A stretch of 43,418 nt of DNA from Xanthomonas cannabis pv. cannabis (lineage in GTDB: Bacteria; Pseudomonadota; Gammaproteobacteria; Xanthomonadales; Xanthomonadaceae): contig NZ_JSZE01000091.1 of assembly GCF_000802365.1 (NCBI RefSeq), forward strand, positions 1-43,418, given 5' to 3'. The first letter of the stretch is position 1. Every line of letters begins with the position of its first letter. Positions 8,586 to 18,063 of this stretch are shown here, in pieces. The position numbers and the translations under genes are program-made. The notes beneath the pieces are model-generated. The model was not told the origin of the DNA. It was given only the letters and a program-made list of their open reading frames with translations, and did no database searches.

Positions 8586-9383
8586 TCATGAGCGTGCCGG
8601 GGTGCCGGCGGGCATCTGGGCGGCGGCCGCATCGTCGGCGCGGTCGTGCAGACCTTGCAGATAACTGGCCAGCGCCTGGATCTCCTGCTCGGTCAGCGGG
8701 TGCGCTACCTGCGCCATGATATTGAACAGCGCCGGATTGCGCTCCTGGGTGGTGCCGGCCTGGTATTCCTTCAGGCGCCGCGCCACGTACTCGGCATGCT
8801 GGCCGCCCAGGCGCGGGTAGGCCGGGCCGGGATTGCCGCCGCCGGACGGGCCATGGCAGGCCATGCAGGCCGGTACGCCGCGCGCGATGTCGCCGCCGCG
8901 GTAGAGCTTTTCGCCGACCTCGTAGAACTTCATGCCCTGGTACGGGCCCTCGGCAATGGCCGCGTCGTCGGCCACCCCGGCGGCGGACTTCTGGGTGGCG
9001 AAGTAGGCCCCCAGGTCGCGCATGTCCTGCGCCGTGAGGTCCTTGACGAACGGCACCATGACCGCCGACATGCCGGTGTTGCGTTCGCCGCTGGCGATCA
9101 GCGCGACCTGATGCGCCACGTAGCGCTCGGTCTGCCCGGCGATGCGCGGATACATGGCCACCGCCGGGTTGCCGTCCGGGCCGTGGCAGGCCGCGCAGGC
9201 CGCCGCCTTGGCCTGGCCGGCCTTGGCATCGCCCCAGGTGGTCTTGGCCAGATCCACCTCCAGCGGCGCAACGCGCACGGGCGGCGGATCGGGGATCGGC
9301 GTGACCGCCGACTGCGCAAATGCCACGGCCGCGATGACCGGCACGGCGAGGGTGGCGAGGACTAGCACACGAGCATGGCGCAT
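8586..9383 (-). CDS. Diheme cytochrome c4
   Basis: This 265-residue periplasmic electron carrier begins with a signal peptide (cleavage probably after AFA, residues 21-23). It has two similar cytochrome c domains, each with a heme-attachment motif: CAACH near residue 62 and CMACH near residue 175. The expected methionine ligands are present in each half. Cytochrome c4 passes electrons from the bc1 complex to terminal oxidases. The ATG at 9383 has GGAG nine bases upstream. It is transcribed away from engB (9528), an arrangement often seen in gammaproteobacteria, and is upstream of two DsbA genes that share its periplasmic redox setting. Pro-rich residues between the signal and first domain are slightly unusual. 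Confidence 0.93.
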   Translation of the reverse strand: MRHARVLVLATLAVPVIAAVAFAQSAVTPIPDPPPVRVAPLEVDLAKTTWGDAKAGQAKAAACAACHGPDGNPAVAMYPRIAGQTERYVAHQVALIASGERNTGMSAVMVPFVKDLTAQDMRDLGAYFATQKSAAGVADDAAIAEGPYQGMKFYEVGEKLYRGGDIARGVPACMACHGPSGGGNPGPAYPRLGGQHAEYVARRLKEYQAGTTQERNPALFNIMAQVAHPLTEQEIQALASYLQGLHDRADDAAAAQMPAGTPARS

Positions 9384-9527
9384 CAGCTAAAGCTCCGTAT
9401 GGACCCGGCCCGCGCGCGTTGGGTGCTGGCTGTGGCAGGCGTGCTTCGATTATCGACACGCCTTTGCGCCAGGGTCAACGAACAGTGCAGCAAAACCGGC
9501 AGAGCCCGAACGTGCGATCCTAGGGGG

Positions 9528-10151
9528 ATGTCGCTCCTTATCGAACAAGCCCGCTACCACCTGTCCGCCCACAACGCCCGGCAATTGCCCGACGATGGCG
9601 GTTACGAGGTGGCCTTCGCCGGCCGCTCCAACGCCGGAAAATCCAGCGCGCTCAATGCGCTGACCCGCCAGAATTCGCTGGCGCGCGTGTCCAAGACCCC
9701 TGGCCGCACCCAGCAGCTGGTGTTCTTCCAGATCCAGCCCGAGCGCTACCTGGTGGACCTGCCCGGCTACGGCTACGCCAAGGTGCCGCAGGACCTGCAG
9801 GCGCATTGGCAGGCCTTCATCGACCGCTATTTCCGCACCCGCGAGGCGCTGCGCGGGCTGGTGGTGGTGATGGACATCCGCCACCCGCTCAAGGATTACG
9901 ACCTGCAGATGCTCGGCTATGCCGCCGAACGCGGCCTGCCCGCGCACGGTTTGCTGACCAAGGCCGACAAGCTCGGCCGTGGCCAGCAGATGCAGACGCT
10001 GCAGAAGGTCAAGAAGGAAGTGACCTCGCGCTTCGGCGACAGCGTGACCGTGCAGACCTACTCCGGCGAATCGCGCCAGGGCGTGGACGAACTGCGCGGG
10101 ATTGTCGGTGGCTGGCTGGGGCTGGATGTGGAAACGCCCGCCGCCGAGTGA
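9528..10151 (+). CDS. engB: Ribosome biogenesis GTP-binding protein EngB/YihA
   Basis: This 207-residue GTPase of the TrmE-Era-EngA-EngB family is needed for late assembly of the large ribosomal subunit. The motifs are complete: P-loop GRSNAGKSSALNAL (residues 32-45), switch I region SKTPGRTQQL, DxxG as DLPGYGYAKV, and the base-recognition motif TKADKLGRG. The chosen ATG at 9528 follows AGGGGG almost directly, which is close for a ribosome binding site; the frame is open upstream to 9375 but that part overlaps the promoter region of cytochrome c4 and has no family similarity. Length matches EngB. Divergent to the cytochrome c4 gene with 144 bases between. Confidence 0.95.
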   Translation: MSLLIEQARYHLSAHNARQLPDDGGYEVAFAGRSNAGKSSALNALTRQNSLARVSKTPGRTQQLVFFQIQPERYLVDLPGYGYAKVPQDLQAHWQAFIDRYFRTREALRGLVVVMDIRHPLKDYDLQMLGYAAERGLPAHGLLTKADKLGRGQQMQTLQKVKKEVTSRFGDSVTVQTYSGESRQGVDELRGIVGGWLGLDVETPAAE

Positions 10152-10224
10152 TGCCCGGCGGCCGTGACCGCCGCGGCCCATCGATGCGATGCGCGACGGC
10201 GGGCGAAGGCTCGCCGTTTCGCGT

Positions 10225-11205
10225 TCAGGGCGTGGCCGGCACCGCGCCGAACTCGGTCGGCACCCAGGCGAACGCGGCACCGTCGCGGCGCACGTGGCCC
10301 AGCCCCGGGAACGGCAGGTGCGCGCCGGCCACCCACCACCGGCCGTCCGCAGCCTGCGCCAACATGCGGCGGCGGGAGCCGATCGCCCTGGCACGGTCGC
10401 TGTCGGCCTCGAACGAGGCGTCCGGCTGTGCAAACTGCACGGCGTGGTAGTGCAGCACGTCGCCCCACACCAGCAGCGTGTTGTCGGGGCCGCCGTCGAA
10501 GCGATATGAGACATGACCCGGGGTGTGGCCCTGGCTGTCCAGGGCGACGATGCCGGCCGGCAGGGCGGTCTCGCCCGGCTGAAACCGGCGCAGACGTCCC
10601 TGCGCCTGGTAAGGCGCCACCGCCGCGCGCGCCAGCGGGAACGCGAATTTCAGCAGCGGTCCGGCGCCCGCCTCGGATGCGGGGTCCAGCCAGTACGCGG
10701 CATCGGCAGCGGACAACCATACCGTGGCAGCGGGAAACGCCGGTTTGCCCTGGGCGTCCAGCAGGCCGCACAGGTGATCCGGGTGGGCGTGGGTGAGCAG
10801 GACATCGTCGACCTGGGTCGGGTCATACCCGGCGGCGCGCAGATTGCTCAGCACCTGGCCCAGGCCAGGACCCAGGCACTGCGCGGTGCCGGTATCGACC
10901 AGGCTGAGGTGGCTGCCGTCCTGCACCAGATACGCGTTGACTGCTGTCTGCAGTCCCCTGGCGTCTTCGGGCACGAAGCCCTGCGCAAGCAGCCGGTCGC
11001 GTTCGGCCGGGTCGAGATTGGACAGCTGCTGGCGCGTCAATGCGACGCTGCCATCGAACAGCGCGGTCACCCGCAGCGTGCCGATGCGTTGCAGATAGAA
11101 ACCGGGCACCTGCTGGTGGGTGCCGGCAGGCGTGGCAGCCTGGGCGAGGGTGGCGCTGGCGGCCAGCAGCAGGGGCGCCAGCGAACGCAGGGCGGGAAAC
11201 GACAT
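10225..11205 (-). CDS. Secreted metallo-beta-lactamase-fold hydrolase
   Basis: This is a 326-residue protein with a signal peptide (cleavage after AQA, about residue 23) and an MBL fold. The zinc-binding motif HAHPDH is at 139-144, followed by further metal ligands in HTPGHVSYRF and WGDVLHYHAVQ. The first metal half is preceded by the characteristic LVDTG strand. The spacing fits the broad YtnP/AHL-lactonase-like branch rather than classical beta-lactamases, but the substrate is not established by sequence. Its start at 11205 has GGAG nine bases upstream. An AraC-type regulator lies 106 bases upstream in the same direction and may control it. It converges with engB across a 73-base gap. Confidence 0.85.
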   Translation of the reverse strand: MSFPALRSLAPLLLAASATLAQAATPAGTHQQVPGFYLQRIGTLRVTALFDGSVALTRQQLSNLDPAERDRLLAQGFVPEDARGLQTAVNAYLVQDGSHLSLVDTGTAQCLGPGLGQVLSNLRAAGYDPTQVDDVLLTHAHPDHLCGLLDAQGKPAFPAATVWLSAADAAYWLDPASEAGAGPLLKFAFPLARAAVAPYQAQGRLRRFQPGETALPAGIVALDSQGHTPGHVSYRFDGGPDNTLLVWGDVLHYHAVQFAQPDASFEADSDRARAIGSRRRMLAQAADGRWWVAGAHLPFPGLGHVRRDGAAFAWVPTEFGAVPATP

Positions 11206-11311
11206 GGGGGCAACTCCAGGACAGGCGGCACCGCCGCGGTGCCGTCATGCTGGGCGCCGCGGCGCGCGCGATTCGCTCATTGCGCTGCGCCAAGCGCTCG
11301 CCGCGCTCGCT

Positions 11312-12148
11312 CTAACGGCTGTTGCCGATGCTGCCCGGGTCCAGCCCGTAGCGCTGCTGGAAGCGCTGACTGAAGCTGCGTGTGGAGCGATAGCCCGCCC
11401 GTGCGGCCACGGTCTTGAGCGGCCAGCGCGTGGTGTAGAGCAGGGCCATCGCGTGCGCGAGCCGCGCATCGGTGATCAGGTCGCGCAGCGAGCACTGCTC
11501 GGCGGCCAGATGCCGGCGCAAGGTGGCGCCGCTGATGCCCAGGCTGTCTTCGATATCGCGCGAGCGCCAGGCCCGTTGTGGCTGTGCGGTGATCAGCGCA
11601 CGCACCTGGTCGGCGAGACTGGGCGCAGGCGGTAACAGCAGACCGCCGTGGCCGCGACGGCAAACGCCGATGATCAACGCGGCCAGTGCAAGGCGCGCTT
11701 CGGTGTACAACCCCTGTTGTAGCGCATCGCGCCATTGCCGCAACGGCCCGTCGAACGCGATGGCCGGTAACCGCGCGATGTCGGCACCGGCCTCGGGGAG
11801 CGGCTCGTTCCACAATGCCCGCGCTGCGGACAGGGCCTCTTCGCACAACGGGACCACTGCACTCAGGTAGAGCCCGGTGTGCGGGTCGGGGGTATTGATG
11901 ACGTCGATGCGGCAGCGGCGCGTCACCAGGAACAGATCGCCGGGCCCGAACTCCAGCACTTGGGTTGCCGTGCGTACCTGCTTGCGGCCCTGCAGCAGGA
12001 TGGCGAACTGCGCCTGGGCCAGGTCCACCGAGCGCGCCCCGTGCTCGCGTCGCGCGCTCACGCAGGCAAAGCCTTCGGCGCGCTCGCAGTGCATCAGGCT
12101 GGCCATCTGCGCAAGCAGGGCGTCCGTGGGCGTGGGCGCAACGGTCAT
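11312..12148 (-). CDS. AraC-family transcriptional regulator
   Basis: This 278-residue protein has an N-terminal cupin-like ligand domain (through about residue 170, with FAILLQGRKQV and FGPGDLFLVTR) and a C-terminal AraC double helix-turn-helix (about 180-275). The first DNA-binding helix set is DIEDSLGISGATLRRHLA, and the second contains VAARAGYRSTRSFSQRFQQRYGLDP, close to the family signature. Such proteins usually activate nearby genes in response to a small molecule. The downstream MBL hydrolase at 10225-11205 is the nearest candidate target. The start at 12148 has no recognisable ribosome binding site, so a leaderless message is possible. Confidence 0.85.
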   Translation of the reverse strand: MTVAPTPTDALLAQMASLMHCERAEGFACVSARREHGARSVDLAQAQFAILLQGRKQVRTATQVLEFGPGDLFLVTRRCRIDVINTPDPHTGLYLSAVVPLCEEALSAARALWNEPLPEAGADIARLPAIAFDGPLRQWRDALQQGLYTEARLALAALIIGVCRRGHGGLLLPPAPSLADQVRALITAQPQRAWRSRDIEDSLGISGATLRRHLAAEQCSLRDLITDARLAHAMALLYTTRWPLKTVAARAGYRSTRSFSQRFQQRYGLDPGSIGNSR

Positions 12149-12601
12149 GGCCGGGCGATGCTACAGGATCGTGTGCGCGCCACTGCCTAGCGCCGTGCCT
12201 GCCGCTCTGCCGGGTCATGCGGGCCCACGACGGGCGAATGAAGCACGCTGCTGAGGGCTGGTCCCTGGCCCCCCGGGTTGGTTCGATTGCGCAACCTTCC
12301 TTCTGGCGGCGGCCGGGCGATCCAGGCGAGTCGGGTTCGAGGGCCGTGGTGAGTGCAGGCTGCTGCGACGGCCATGCCCGACATCGCTCACCGGCGGCGG
12401 TGCCTACGCTTGGCATTGCGGCAGGATCGTGCCGGCGTGCAGGGGCTGCCGCCAGCCTCGACGCTGCCATGCGCATGGATGGAAATCTCAGACCCGGCCG
12501 ATGGCGGCAATTCTTCCATGCCCTGCGGGTATAGTGCGGGCCTTGCGGTGGCTGGGGAGGACCCCCACATCGTCCCACCCCTTACGTTTGCGAGCCTGCC
12601 C
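12149..12601. other. Intergenic region between divergent araC-type gene and gshA
   Basis: This 453-base stretch has no convincing gene. A TATAGT box at 12530-12535, about 67 bases before the gshA start, is the best -10 candidate for gshA, but no good -35 box is seen. Small open frames in it lack ribosome binding sites and do not resemble proteins. Confidence 0.5.
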
Positions 12602-13966
12602 TTGTCGAGTCCCAGCCACGTTGCCGAAACGCCGATCACCGAACGCGCGGAACTGGTCCAGGTGCTGGCCTCCGGCGAAAAGCCGAGTGCGGACTGGCGG
12701 ATCGGCACCGAGCACGAAAAGTTCGGGTTCCAGCTCGACGACCTGCGTGCGCCCACCTTTGAAGGCGCCCGCGGCATCGAGGCCTTGCTGACCGGCTTGA
12801 CCCGTTTCGGCTGGGAGCCGGTGCAGGAAAACGGCCACACCATCGCGTTGCTGCGCGACGGCGCCTCGGTGACCCTGGAGCCGGCCGGCCAGCTGGAGCT
12901 CTCCGGCGCGGCGGTGGAAACCCTGCACCACACCTGCGTGGAAACCGGCACCCATCTGGACGAGGTGGCGCAGGTGGCCGGCGAGTTGCAGCTCGGGTTC
13001 CTGGGCATGGGCTTCCAGCCCAAGTGGCGCCGCGACCAGATGCCGTGGATGCCCAAGGGCCGCTACCAGATCATGAAGAACTACATGCCCAAGGTCGGCT
13101 CGCTCGGCCTGGACATGATGACGCGCACCTGCACGGTGCAGGTCAACCTGGATTACGCCACCGAAGCGGACATGGTGCAAAAGTTCCGCGTCTCGCTGGC
13201 GCTGCAGCCGATCGCCACCGCGCTGTTTGCCGATTCGCCGTTTACCGAAGGCAAACCCAACGGCTACCTGAGCTACCGCTCGCACATCTGGACCGACACT
13301 GACGCCGACCGCACCGGCATGCTGGATTTCGTGTTCGAAGACGGCTTCGGCTACGAGCGCTACGTCGATTACCTGCTCGATGTGCCGATGTATTTTTCCT
13401 ACCGCGATGGCGTCTACCACGATGCCAGCGGGCAGAGCTTCCGCGACTTCATGCAGGGCAGGCTGCCGGCGCTGCCGGGTGCACTGCCGACGCTGCGCGA
13501 CTGGTCCGACCACATGACCACCGCGTTCCCGGAAGTGCGTTTGAAGAAATATCTGGAAATGCGCGGCGCCGATGCCGGCCCGTGGGATCGCCTGTGCGCG
13601 TTGTCGGCGTTCTGGGTGGGCTTGCTGTACGACCAGACTGCGCTGGATGCGGCCTGGGACCTGGTCAAGGATTTCAGCCCTACCGAGCGGCATGCACTGC
13701 GCGACGGCGTGCCCAGGCACGCGCTGGGTCTGCCGTTCCGTAACGGCACTGCTCGCGATCTGGCAGTGGAGGCGGTCAACATCGCACGCCAAGGCCTGCG
13801 CCGCCGCGCACGCCTGAACCGCGACGGGCAGGACGAGAGCGGGTTCCTGGACGTGATCGCCGAGATCGCCGAAAGCGGCGTCACCGCTGCCGAGCGCAAG
13901 CTGGCGCTGTATCACGGCGCCTGGAATGGCGATATCGACCGCGTGTTTCGCGAGTTTGCGTACTGA
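12602..13966 (+). CDS. gshA: Glutamate-cysteine ligase, plant/proteobacterial type
   Basis: This 454-residue enzyme joins glutamate and cysteine using ATP, the first and limiting step of glutathione synthesis. It belongs to the branch shared by plants and many proteobacteria, with the N-terminal [11 protein letters not shown] motif, the [21 protein letters not shown] substrate region and the long conserved [17 protein letters not shown] loop followed by [10 protein letters not shown]. The start is uncertain: TTG at 12602 gives the usual family length and begins just before the conserved part, while the frame remains open to 12353 through non-conserved sequence containing a probable promoter. 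Its product supplies glutathione to the formaldehyde operon (21939-24921) and to the glutaredoxin fusion (38394-39320). Confidence 0.9.
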   Translation: MSSPSHVAETPITERAELVQVLASGEKPSADWRIGTEHEKFGFQLDDLRAPTFEGARGIEALLTGLTRFGWEPVQENGHTIALLRDGASVTLEPAGQLELSGAAVETLHHTCVETGTHLDEVAQVAGELQLGFLGMGFQPKWRRDQMPWMPKGRYQIMKNYMPKVGSLGLDMMTRTCTVQVNLDYATEADMVQKFRVSLALQPIATALFADSPFTEGKPNGYLSYRSHIWTDTDADRTGMLDFVFEDGFGYERYVDYLLDVPMYFSYRDGVYHDASGQSFRDFMQGRLPALPGALPTLRDWSDHMTTAFPEVRLKKYLEMRGADAGPWDRLCALSAFWVGLLYDQTALDAAWDLVKDFSPTERHALRDGVPRHALGLPFRNGTARDLAVEAVNIARQGLRRRARLNRDGQDESGFLDVIAEIAESGVTAAERKLALYHGAWNGDIDRVFREFAY

Positions 13967-13987
13967 GTGAGCGGCACGCGGCGGAAG

Positions 13988-14008
13988 GCGCGCCGTGAGG
14001 CGGCGCGC
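13988..14008. terminator. GC hairpin between convergent gshA and histidine kinase
   Basis: GCGCGCCG (13988-13995) and CGGCGCGC (14001-14008) form an 8-bp stem with a 5-base loop, 21 bases after the gshA stop. There is no T-run, so it is at best a weak terminator. The remaining bases to 14186 hold no recognisable gene. Confidence 0.4.
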
Positions 14009-14186
14009 ATTGCCGTGGGTGACGGTGCGCGCAGTGGATTGTCGGTAGCGCACAGACTGTGTCTTGCGGGTGCGCCCCCCATGCCCATCCGACAACTGCT
14101 CCCCAGGTGTTGTCGCCACCGCTGCTGGCACCGCCGCCGTCACTGGTCCCGCGCACTGACCCGCCGTTGGCCGGCGCGCTCTGCGC

Positions 14187-15680
14187 TCAGCGCCGCTCCG
14201 GCATGCACGGCAGGCGCACGGTCACGCGCAATCCGCCCTGAGCGCGATTGTCCAGCCGCAGATCGCCGCCGTGCGCCAGCACGATGCTGTGCGCCACCGA
14301 CAGGCCCAGGCCGATGCCGCCGGTGCCGCGATTGCGCGAGGACTCGCCACGCACGAACGGCAGCAGCAGTTGCTCGCGCTGGGTCGGGTCGATGCCGGGG
14401 CCGTCGTCGTCGATCCACAGCACGCCGTCCTCGCCATCGCGCTGCAGGTGCAGGCGGGCGCATTTGCCGTATTTGAGCGCATTTTCGAGCAGGTTCATCA
14501 CCGCGCGACGCAACGCCAGCGGGTCGCCGTCCAGAGTGATCGCCGGGCCCGGCAACAGCACCGCGTCGGCGCCGATATCGGTGGCGTTGTCGACCACGCT
14601 TTCCACTAGCAGGCGCAGGTCCAGCGGCGCGCGCTCGCCGCGATGACGATCGTTCTGGATGAAATCCAGTGCGGCGGAGATCATCGCCTTCATCTCGTCG
14701 ATATCGGCCAGCGCCTTGTCGCGGAGCGGCGGTTGCAGGTCGTCCAGGCGAAACGACAATCGCGCCAGCGGCGTGCGGAGGTCGTGCGCGATCGCTGCCA
14801 CCATGTGGGTGCGCTCGTTGATCAGGCGGTTCAGGCGTGCTTGCATGCCGTTGAACGAATCGGCCGCGCGCACGATCTCCGGCGGGCCGCTGCGTTGCAG
14901 TGCAGGGGCATGCGGGTTGCGGCCCAGCCGGTCGGCGGCTTCGGCAAAGCGCTTGATCGGCGCCGACAGCGCGCGCGAAAACCACCACGCCAGCGGTACG
15001 TTGGCGAGCAGGCCGGCCAGGAACAGCAACACGACGTGCGTCTTGAATTCGGCCGACAACCGCCGGCGCGGCGACTCCACCGTGCGCCAGCGGCCATCGG
15101 GCTGCTGCAGGGCGGCGGTGAAGCCGTCCAGCAGCGGCACGCCGGGTGTCAGCCGTTCGTTTTCCCAGTCTTCCGGCGCCTGGCCCGGCGCTGCTTCACT
15201 GCCGAAGGGCCGGCCGTCGGTCGCGACCGCACCCGCACGGGCGGGCGGCCATTCCGTCGGCCGCTGTCCGTGGTCGCCAGCGGCGCCATCGGCCATCTGC
15301 GGCAGCCTGCGCGCGCGCGGCGACGGCTGCTCGTCCAGACGCGGGACCTGGCGCTCGTCGGCGCTGCGATAGAACCGCACGTGGCGTGCGTCCACGTCCA
15401 GCCAATGCGCCAGCAGCATCTCCGCAAACGGGTCGCGCACCTGGCCAGACGGCGGTGTCGGCGCCTGCGCACCATCGTGCACCTTCAGGGTCTGGGTACC
15501 GGCCGGCATGCGCGTGGACAGCAGCGCCACCACCTCCGGCGGATGCACCGGTGGCTCGTACACCGGCGTGCGCATCACCAGCAGGGCGATGCCGATCACC
15601 TGGGCGGTGAACAGGGCCACCGCCAGCAACACGAACGTACGGGCAAAGATCGACAGCCCGCGCCGTGCCGGCGTGCTCAC
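14187..15680 (-). CDS. Two-component sensor histidine kinase (EnvZ-like layout)
   Basis: This 497-residue inner-membrane kinase has two transmembrane segments (about 12-36 and 213-237) enclosing a sensor domain of some 175 residues rich in Pro, Ala and Arg. A HAMP linker follows (about 238-290), then the dimerisation domain with phosphoacceptor His299 (AIAHDLRTPLARL). The ATPase domain has N-box NLLENALKYG, DDGPGID and GGIGLGLSVAHSI. It starts with GTG at 15680, which overlaps the stop of the response regulator by four bases, so the two proteins are translationally coupled. The signal sensed is unknown, as the periplasmic domain resembles nothing I can name. Confidence 0.92.
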   Translation of the reverse strand: MSTPARRGLSIFARTFVLLAVALFTAQVIGIALLVMRTPVYEPPVHPPEVVALLSTRMPAGTQTLKVHDGAQAPTPPSGQVRDPFAEMLLAHWLDVDARHVRFYRSADERQVPRLDEQPSPRARRLPQMADGAAGDHGQRPTEWPPARAGAVATDGRPFGSEAAPGQAPEDWENERLTPGVPLLDGFTAALQQPDGRWRTVESPRRRLSAEFKTHVVLLFLAGLLANVPLAWWFSRALSAPIKRFAEAADRLGRNPHAPALQRSGPPEIVRAADSFNGMQARLNRLINERTHMVAAIAHDLRTPLARLSFRLDDLQPPLRDKALADIDEMKAMISAALDFIQNDRHRGERAPLDLRLLVESVVDNATDIGADAVLLPGPAITLDGDPLALRRAVMNLLENALKYGKCARLHLQRDGEDGVLWIDDDGPGIDPTQREQLLLPFVRGESSRNRGTGGIGLGLSVAHSIVLAHGGDLRLDNRAQGGLRVTVRLPCMPERR

Positions 15681-16405
15681 AGGCGCGAGACGCTCGGCAG
15701 CAGCATGTAGCCTTCGTTGCGTACGGTGCGAATCAACTCGGTATGGACGCGCTCATTGATCTTGCGGCGCAGGCGGCTGATCTGGCTGTCGATGGCGCGG
15801 TCGTAGACGTCGGTGTCGCGGCCGCGGGCATAGTCCAGCAACTGGTCGCGGCTGAGCACCCGCTGCGGGTGCTCGACGAAGGTGCGCAGCAGGGCGAATT
15901 CGCCATCGGACAGATTGATGAAGATGCCGGTGGGGTCGCGCAGGTCGCGGCGTACCACGTCCAGCCGCCAGCCGGCGAATTCGTAGACGTTGCCGCGCTG
16001 GTCGGCCTGCTCGCTGCTGGCCTGGCTGCGCCGCAGCAGCGCGCGGACCCGGGCCAGCAACTCGCGTGGATTGCAGGGTTTGGCCAGGTAGTCGTCGGCG
16101 CCCACTTCCAGGCCGATGATGCGGTCGGTGTCGTTGCCCAGCGCGCTGAGCATGATGACCGCAGGTGAACCGCGCTCGCTGGCCAGGGCACGTGCCGCAC
16201 TCAACCCATCTTCTCCGGGCATCATCACGTCGAGTACGATGAGGTCCGGGCGGTGCTGCGCCATGTGCGTGCGCATGTCCGCCACGTTTTCGGCCACGTC
16301 CACCTGGTAGCCGTGGGCGCTCAGGAATTCGCCGATCAGCTTGCGCAGGTCGGGGTCGTCGTCGACCACAAGAACGCGGGGTTGTTGCATATCCATGGAG
16401 GTCAT
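15677..16405 (-). CDS. OmpR-family response regulator
   Basis: This protein has an N-terminal receiver domain with the acidic pocket VVDDDPD, phosphoacceptor Asp in LIVLDVMMPGEDG (about residue 59), and the conserved Lys in YLAKPCNP. A C-terminal OmpR-type winged helix follows, with the recognition region HPQRVLSRDQLLDYARGRDTDVYDRAIDSQISRLRRKI. It partners the overlapping histidine kinase downstream. Four in-frame ATG codons at 16456, 16405, 16396 and 16390 are possible starts and none has a strong ribosome binding site; 16405 is chosen as a compromise. The conserved receiver begins directly after all of them, so function is not affected by the choice. Confidence 0.9.
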   Translation of the reverse strand: MTSMDMQQPRVLVVDDDPDLRKLIGEFLSAHGYQVDVAENVADMRTHMAQHRPDLIVLDVMMPGEDGLSAARALASERGSPAVIMLSALGNDTDRIIGLEVGADDYLAKPCNPRELLARVRALLRRSQASSEQADQRGNVYEFAGWRLDVVRRDLRDPTGIFINLSDGEFALLRTFVEHPQRVLSRDQLLDYARGRDTDVYDRAIDSQISRLRRKINERVHTELIRTVRNEGYMLLPSVSRL

Positions 16406-16484
16406 CGTCGGTGGCGCGGAGGTTGGCCCGCGCGGGGTGGTGGCTACCGGATACATGGTGCTCGCAGATGCAAGGCTGGAACAA

Positions 16485-16510
16485 ACATAATAATGATGGA
16501 TTTTGTCAAC
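16485..16510 (-). promoter_or_regulatory. AT-rich promoter-like patch upstream of the response regulator
   Basis: Read leftward this patch contains TTGACA (16509-16504) followed by an A/T-rich run with CATTATTATG. It is the only AT-rich stretch between the divergent response regulator and glycosyltransferase genes. The spacing between the two boxes is shorter than the ideal 17 bases, so this is a tentative promoter. Confidence 0.35.
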
Positions 16511-16533
16511 CATTGGCACACGTGCAAGGCACC

Positions 16534-17634
16534 ATGACGGGACGGGACATCGCGCAGGACATCATCGCTTCGACACTGCGCCAGCCGGACGGTGTGCGTG
16601 CGCAGGCCAGGGCGTTTCCGATGATGCGGGTGATCAGCCGCGACAACGGCGTGGGCCTGACCCGCGACATGGTGCTGATGGCGCAGACCCTGCGCGCCGG
16701 CGGCGTGCCGGTGCAGGAACTGGGGTTCACCAGCCAGCGGCTGCAGGACACCGGCCGCGAAGCGCGGCTGTGGGCCAGCCGCGCGCTGTTCGGGCGGGTG
16801 CCGCTGCAGATCTTTTCCGAACGCGTCTACGCGCGCTGCCTGGCGCTGGGGCAGATCAATCTGCTGGTGCCCAATCCGGAATGGCTGCTGCCCAAGTGGC
16901 TGCCGTTGTTGCCGCGCTTCGATGCGGTGCTGTGCAAGACCCATCATGCCGAGCGGATTTTCCAGAGTCTGGGTTGCACCACGCGGTTCATCGGTTTCAC
17001 CAGCCCGGATCGCTACGACCCGCACGTGCCGCGGCAGCGCGCGTTTTTCCACCTGGCCGGGCGCAGCACCGCCAAGGGTACCCGCGTGCTGCTGGAGACC
17101 TGGAAGCAACACCCCGAGTGGCCGCTGCTGACCGTGGTGCAGAACCCGCGCACCGCCGGCAAGCCGGTGGTGGCGCCGAACATCGATCACCGCGTCCGTT
17201 ATCTGGACGATGCAGAACTGCGCCGGCTGCAGAATGCCCATCTGTTCCATCTGTGTCCTTCCGAGGCGGAAGGATTCGGTCACTACCTGATGGAGGCGCT
17301 CAGCGTCGGCGCGGTGACGCTGGCGACCGATGGCGAGCCCATGAACGAATTGGTGCGGCCTGAGCATGGCGTGCTGATTCCTGCGGCCGAGGTGCGCCAG
17401 CGGCGCCTGGCCTCGTATTACTACGTGGACGCAGCGGGCATTGCGCAGGCGGTGGATACCGCACTCGCCATGCCGCAGGTGCAGCTGGATGCGCTATCGG
17501 CCAATGCGCGCGCCTTCTATCAGGCCAACGATGCCGCATTTGCGGCCCGCTTCCGGAATGCGGTGCTGGCATCGCTGCCCGGGCATGTGGCAGACGACGC
17601 GGTCGGTGTCGAAGCAGTCGTGGTCGAGCGTTGA
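16534..17634 (+). CDS. Glycosyltransferase (GT4-like)
   Basis: This protein of about 366 residues has the second-domain signature of retaining GT-B glycosyltransferases: LFHLCPSEAEGFGHYLMEALSVGAVTLAT, with the EGFG...E spacing of family 4. The nucleotide-sugar site would lie around VRYLDDAEL and this motif. The first domain begins with MRVISRDNGVGLTRD. No signal peptide or membrane segment is seen, so it acts in the cytoplasm, probably on a surface glycan, but donor and acceptor are unknown. ATG at 16534 is preceded by AAGG; the twin ATG at 16621/16624 directly before the conserved first strand is an alternative start. It is transcribed away from the two-component system. Confidence 0.78.
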   Translation: MTGRDIAQDIIASTLRQPDGVRAQARAFPMMRVISRDNGVGLTRDMVLMAQTLRAGGVPVQELGFTSQRLQDTGREARLWASRALFGRVPLQIFSERVYARCLALGQINLLVPNPEWLLPKWLPLLPRFDAVLCKTHHAERIFQSLGCTTRFIGFTSPDRYDPHVPRQRAFFHLAGRSTAKGTRVLLETWKQHPEWPLLTVVQNPRTAGKPVVAPNIDHRVRYLDDAELRRLQNAHLFHLCPSEAEGFGHYLMEALSVGAVTLATDGEPMNELVRPEHGVLIPAAEVRQRRLASYYYVDAAGIAQAVDTALAMPQVQLDALSANARAFYQANDAAFAARFRNAVLASLPGHVADDAVGVEAVVVER

Positions 17635-18063
17635 CATTCGACGTCGACGTGCTGCATCGCTGCACATGCTGCAGCGCCTGCGTGTGCCGAGCTGCCATCG
17701 ATCGGTGTGCGCATGCGCGTGAGGTGCTTCCACCTCCCCGCCAGATTGCGGGCCGGCTGATCCTCATCAGCATCTGATTGCATCGCAACGCCTGCCGGCG
17801 GCAAGCGGACGTTGCCGTAGGTGCGCCTTGCGTGATGTATCGCCAAGCGCCGATGGATTAGGGTGCCAGGACTACGCTGATCGAGAACGCGCTACGGCTG
17901 CCGTCATCGTGCAGCGCCTGGTGCGTGTCGAGCACGCTGCTGACAACCTCTTCGCTGTTGATCGCGCATTGTGGTTGCCAAGGATTGCGAGTGATCGATC
18001 ATGGCTCCTGCAGGAAAGATCCCGTCACAATGAAGAGTCCCTCCGGGCCACAGTTCGAGAGAG
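17635..18063. other. Intergenic region with a GC hairpin after the glycosyltransferase
   Basis: This 429-base stretch has no recognisable gene. A 7-bp stem (CGCTGCA at 17658-17664, TGCAGCG at 17670-17676) just after the glycosyltransferase stop may act as a terminator, though it has no T-run. An ATG at 18030 with AGGAAAG upstream is out of frame with the following kinase gene and may be its original start (see that entry). Confidence 0.4.

Noticed and set aside
10152..10224. Terminator between engB and the MBL gene
   Set aside because: Only a 5-bp GGCGA/TCGCC stem with three T residues can be formed, which is too weak to call.
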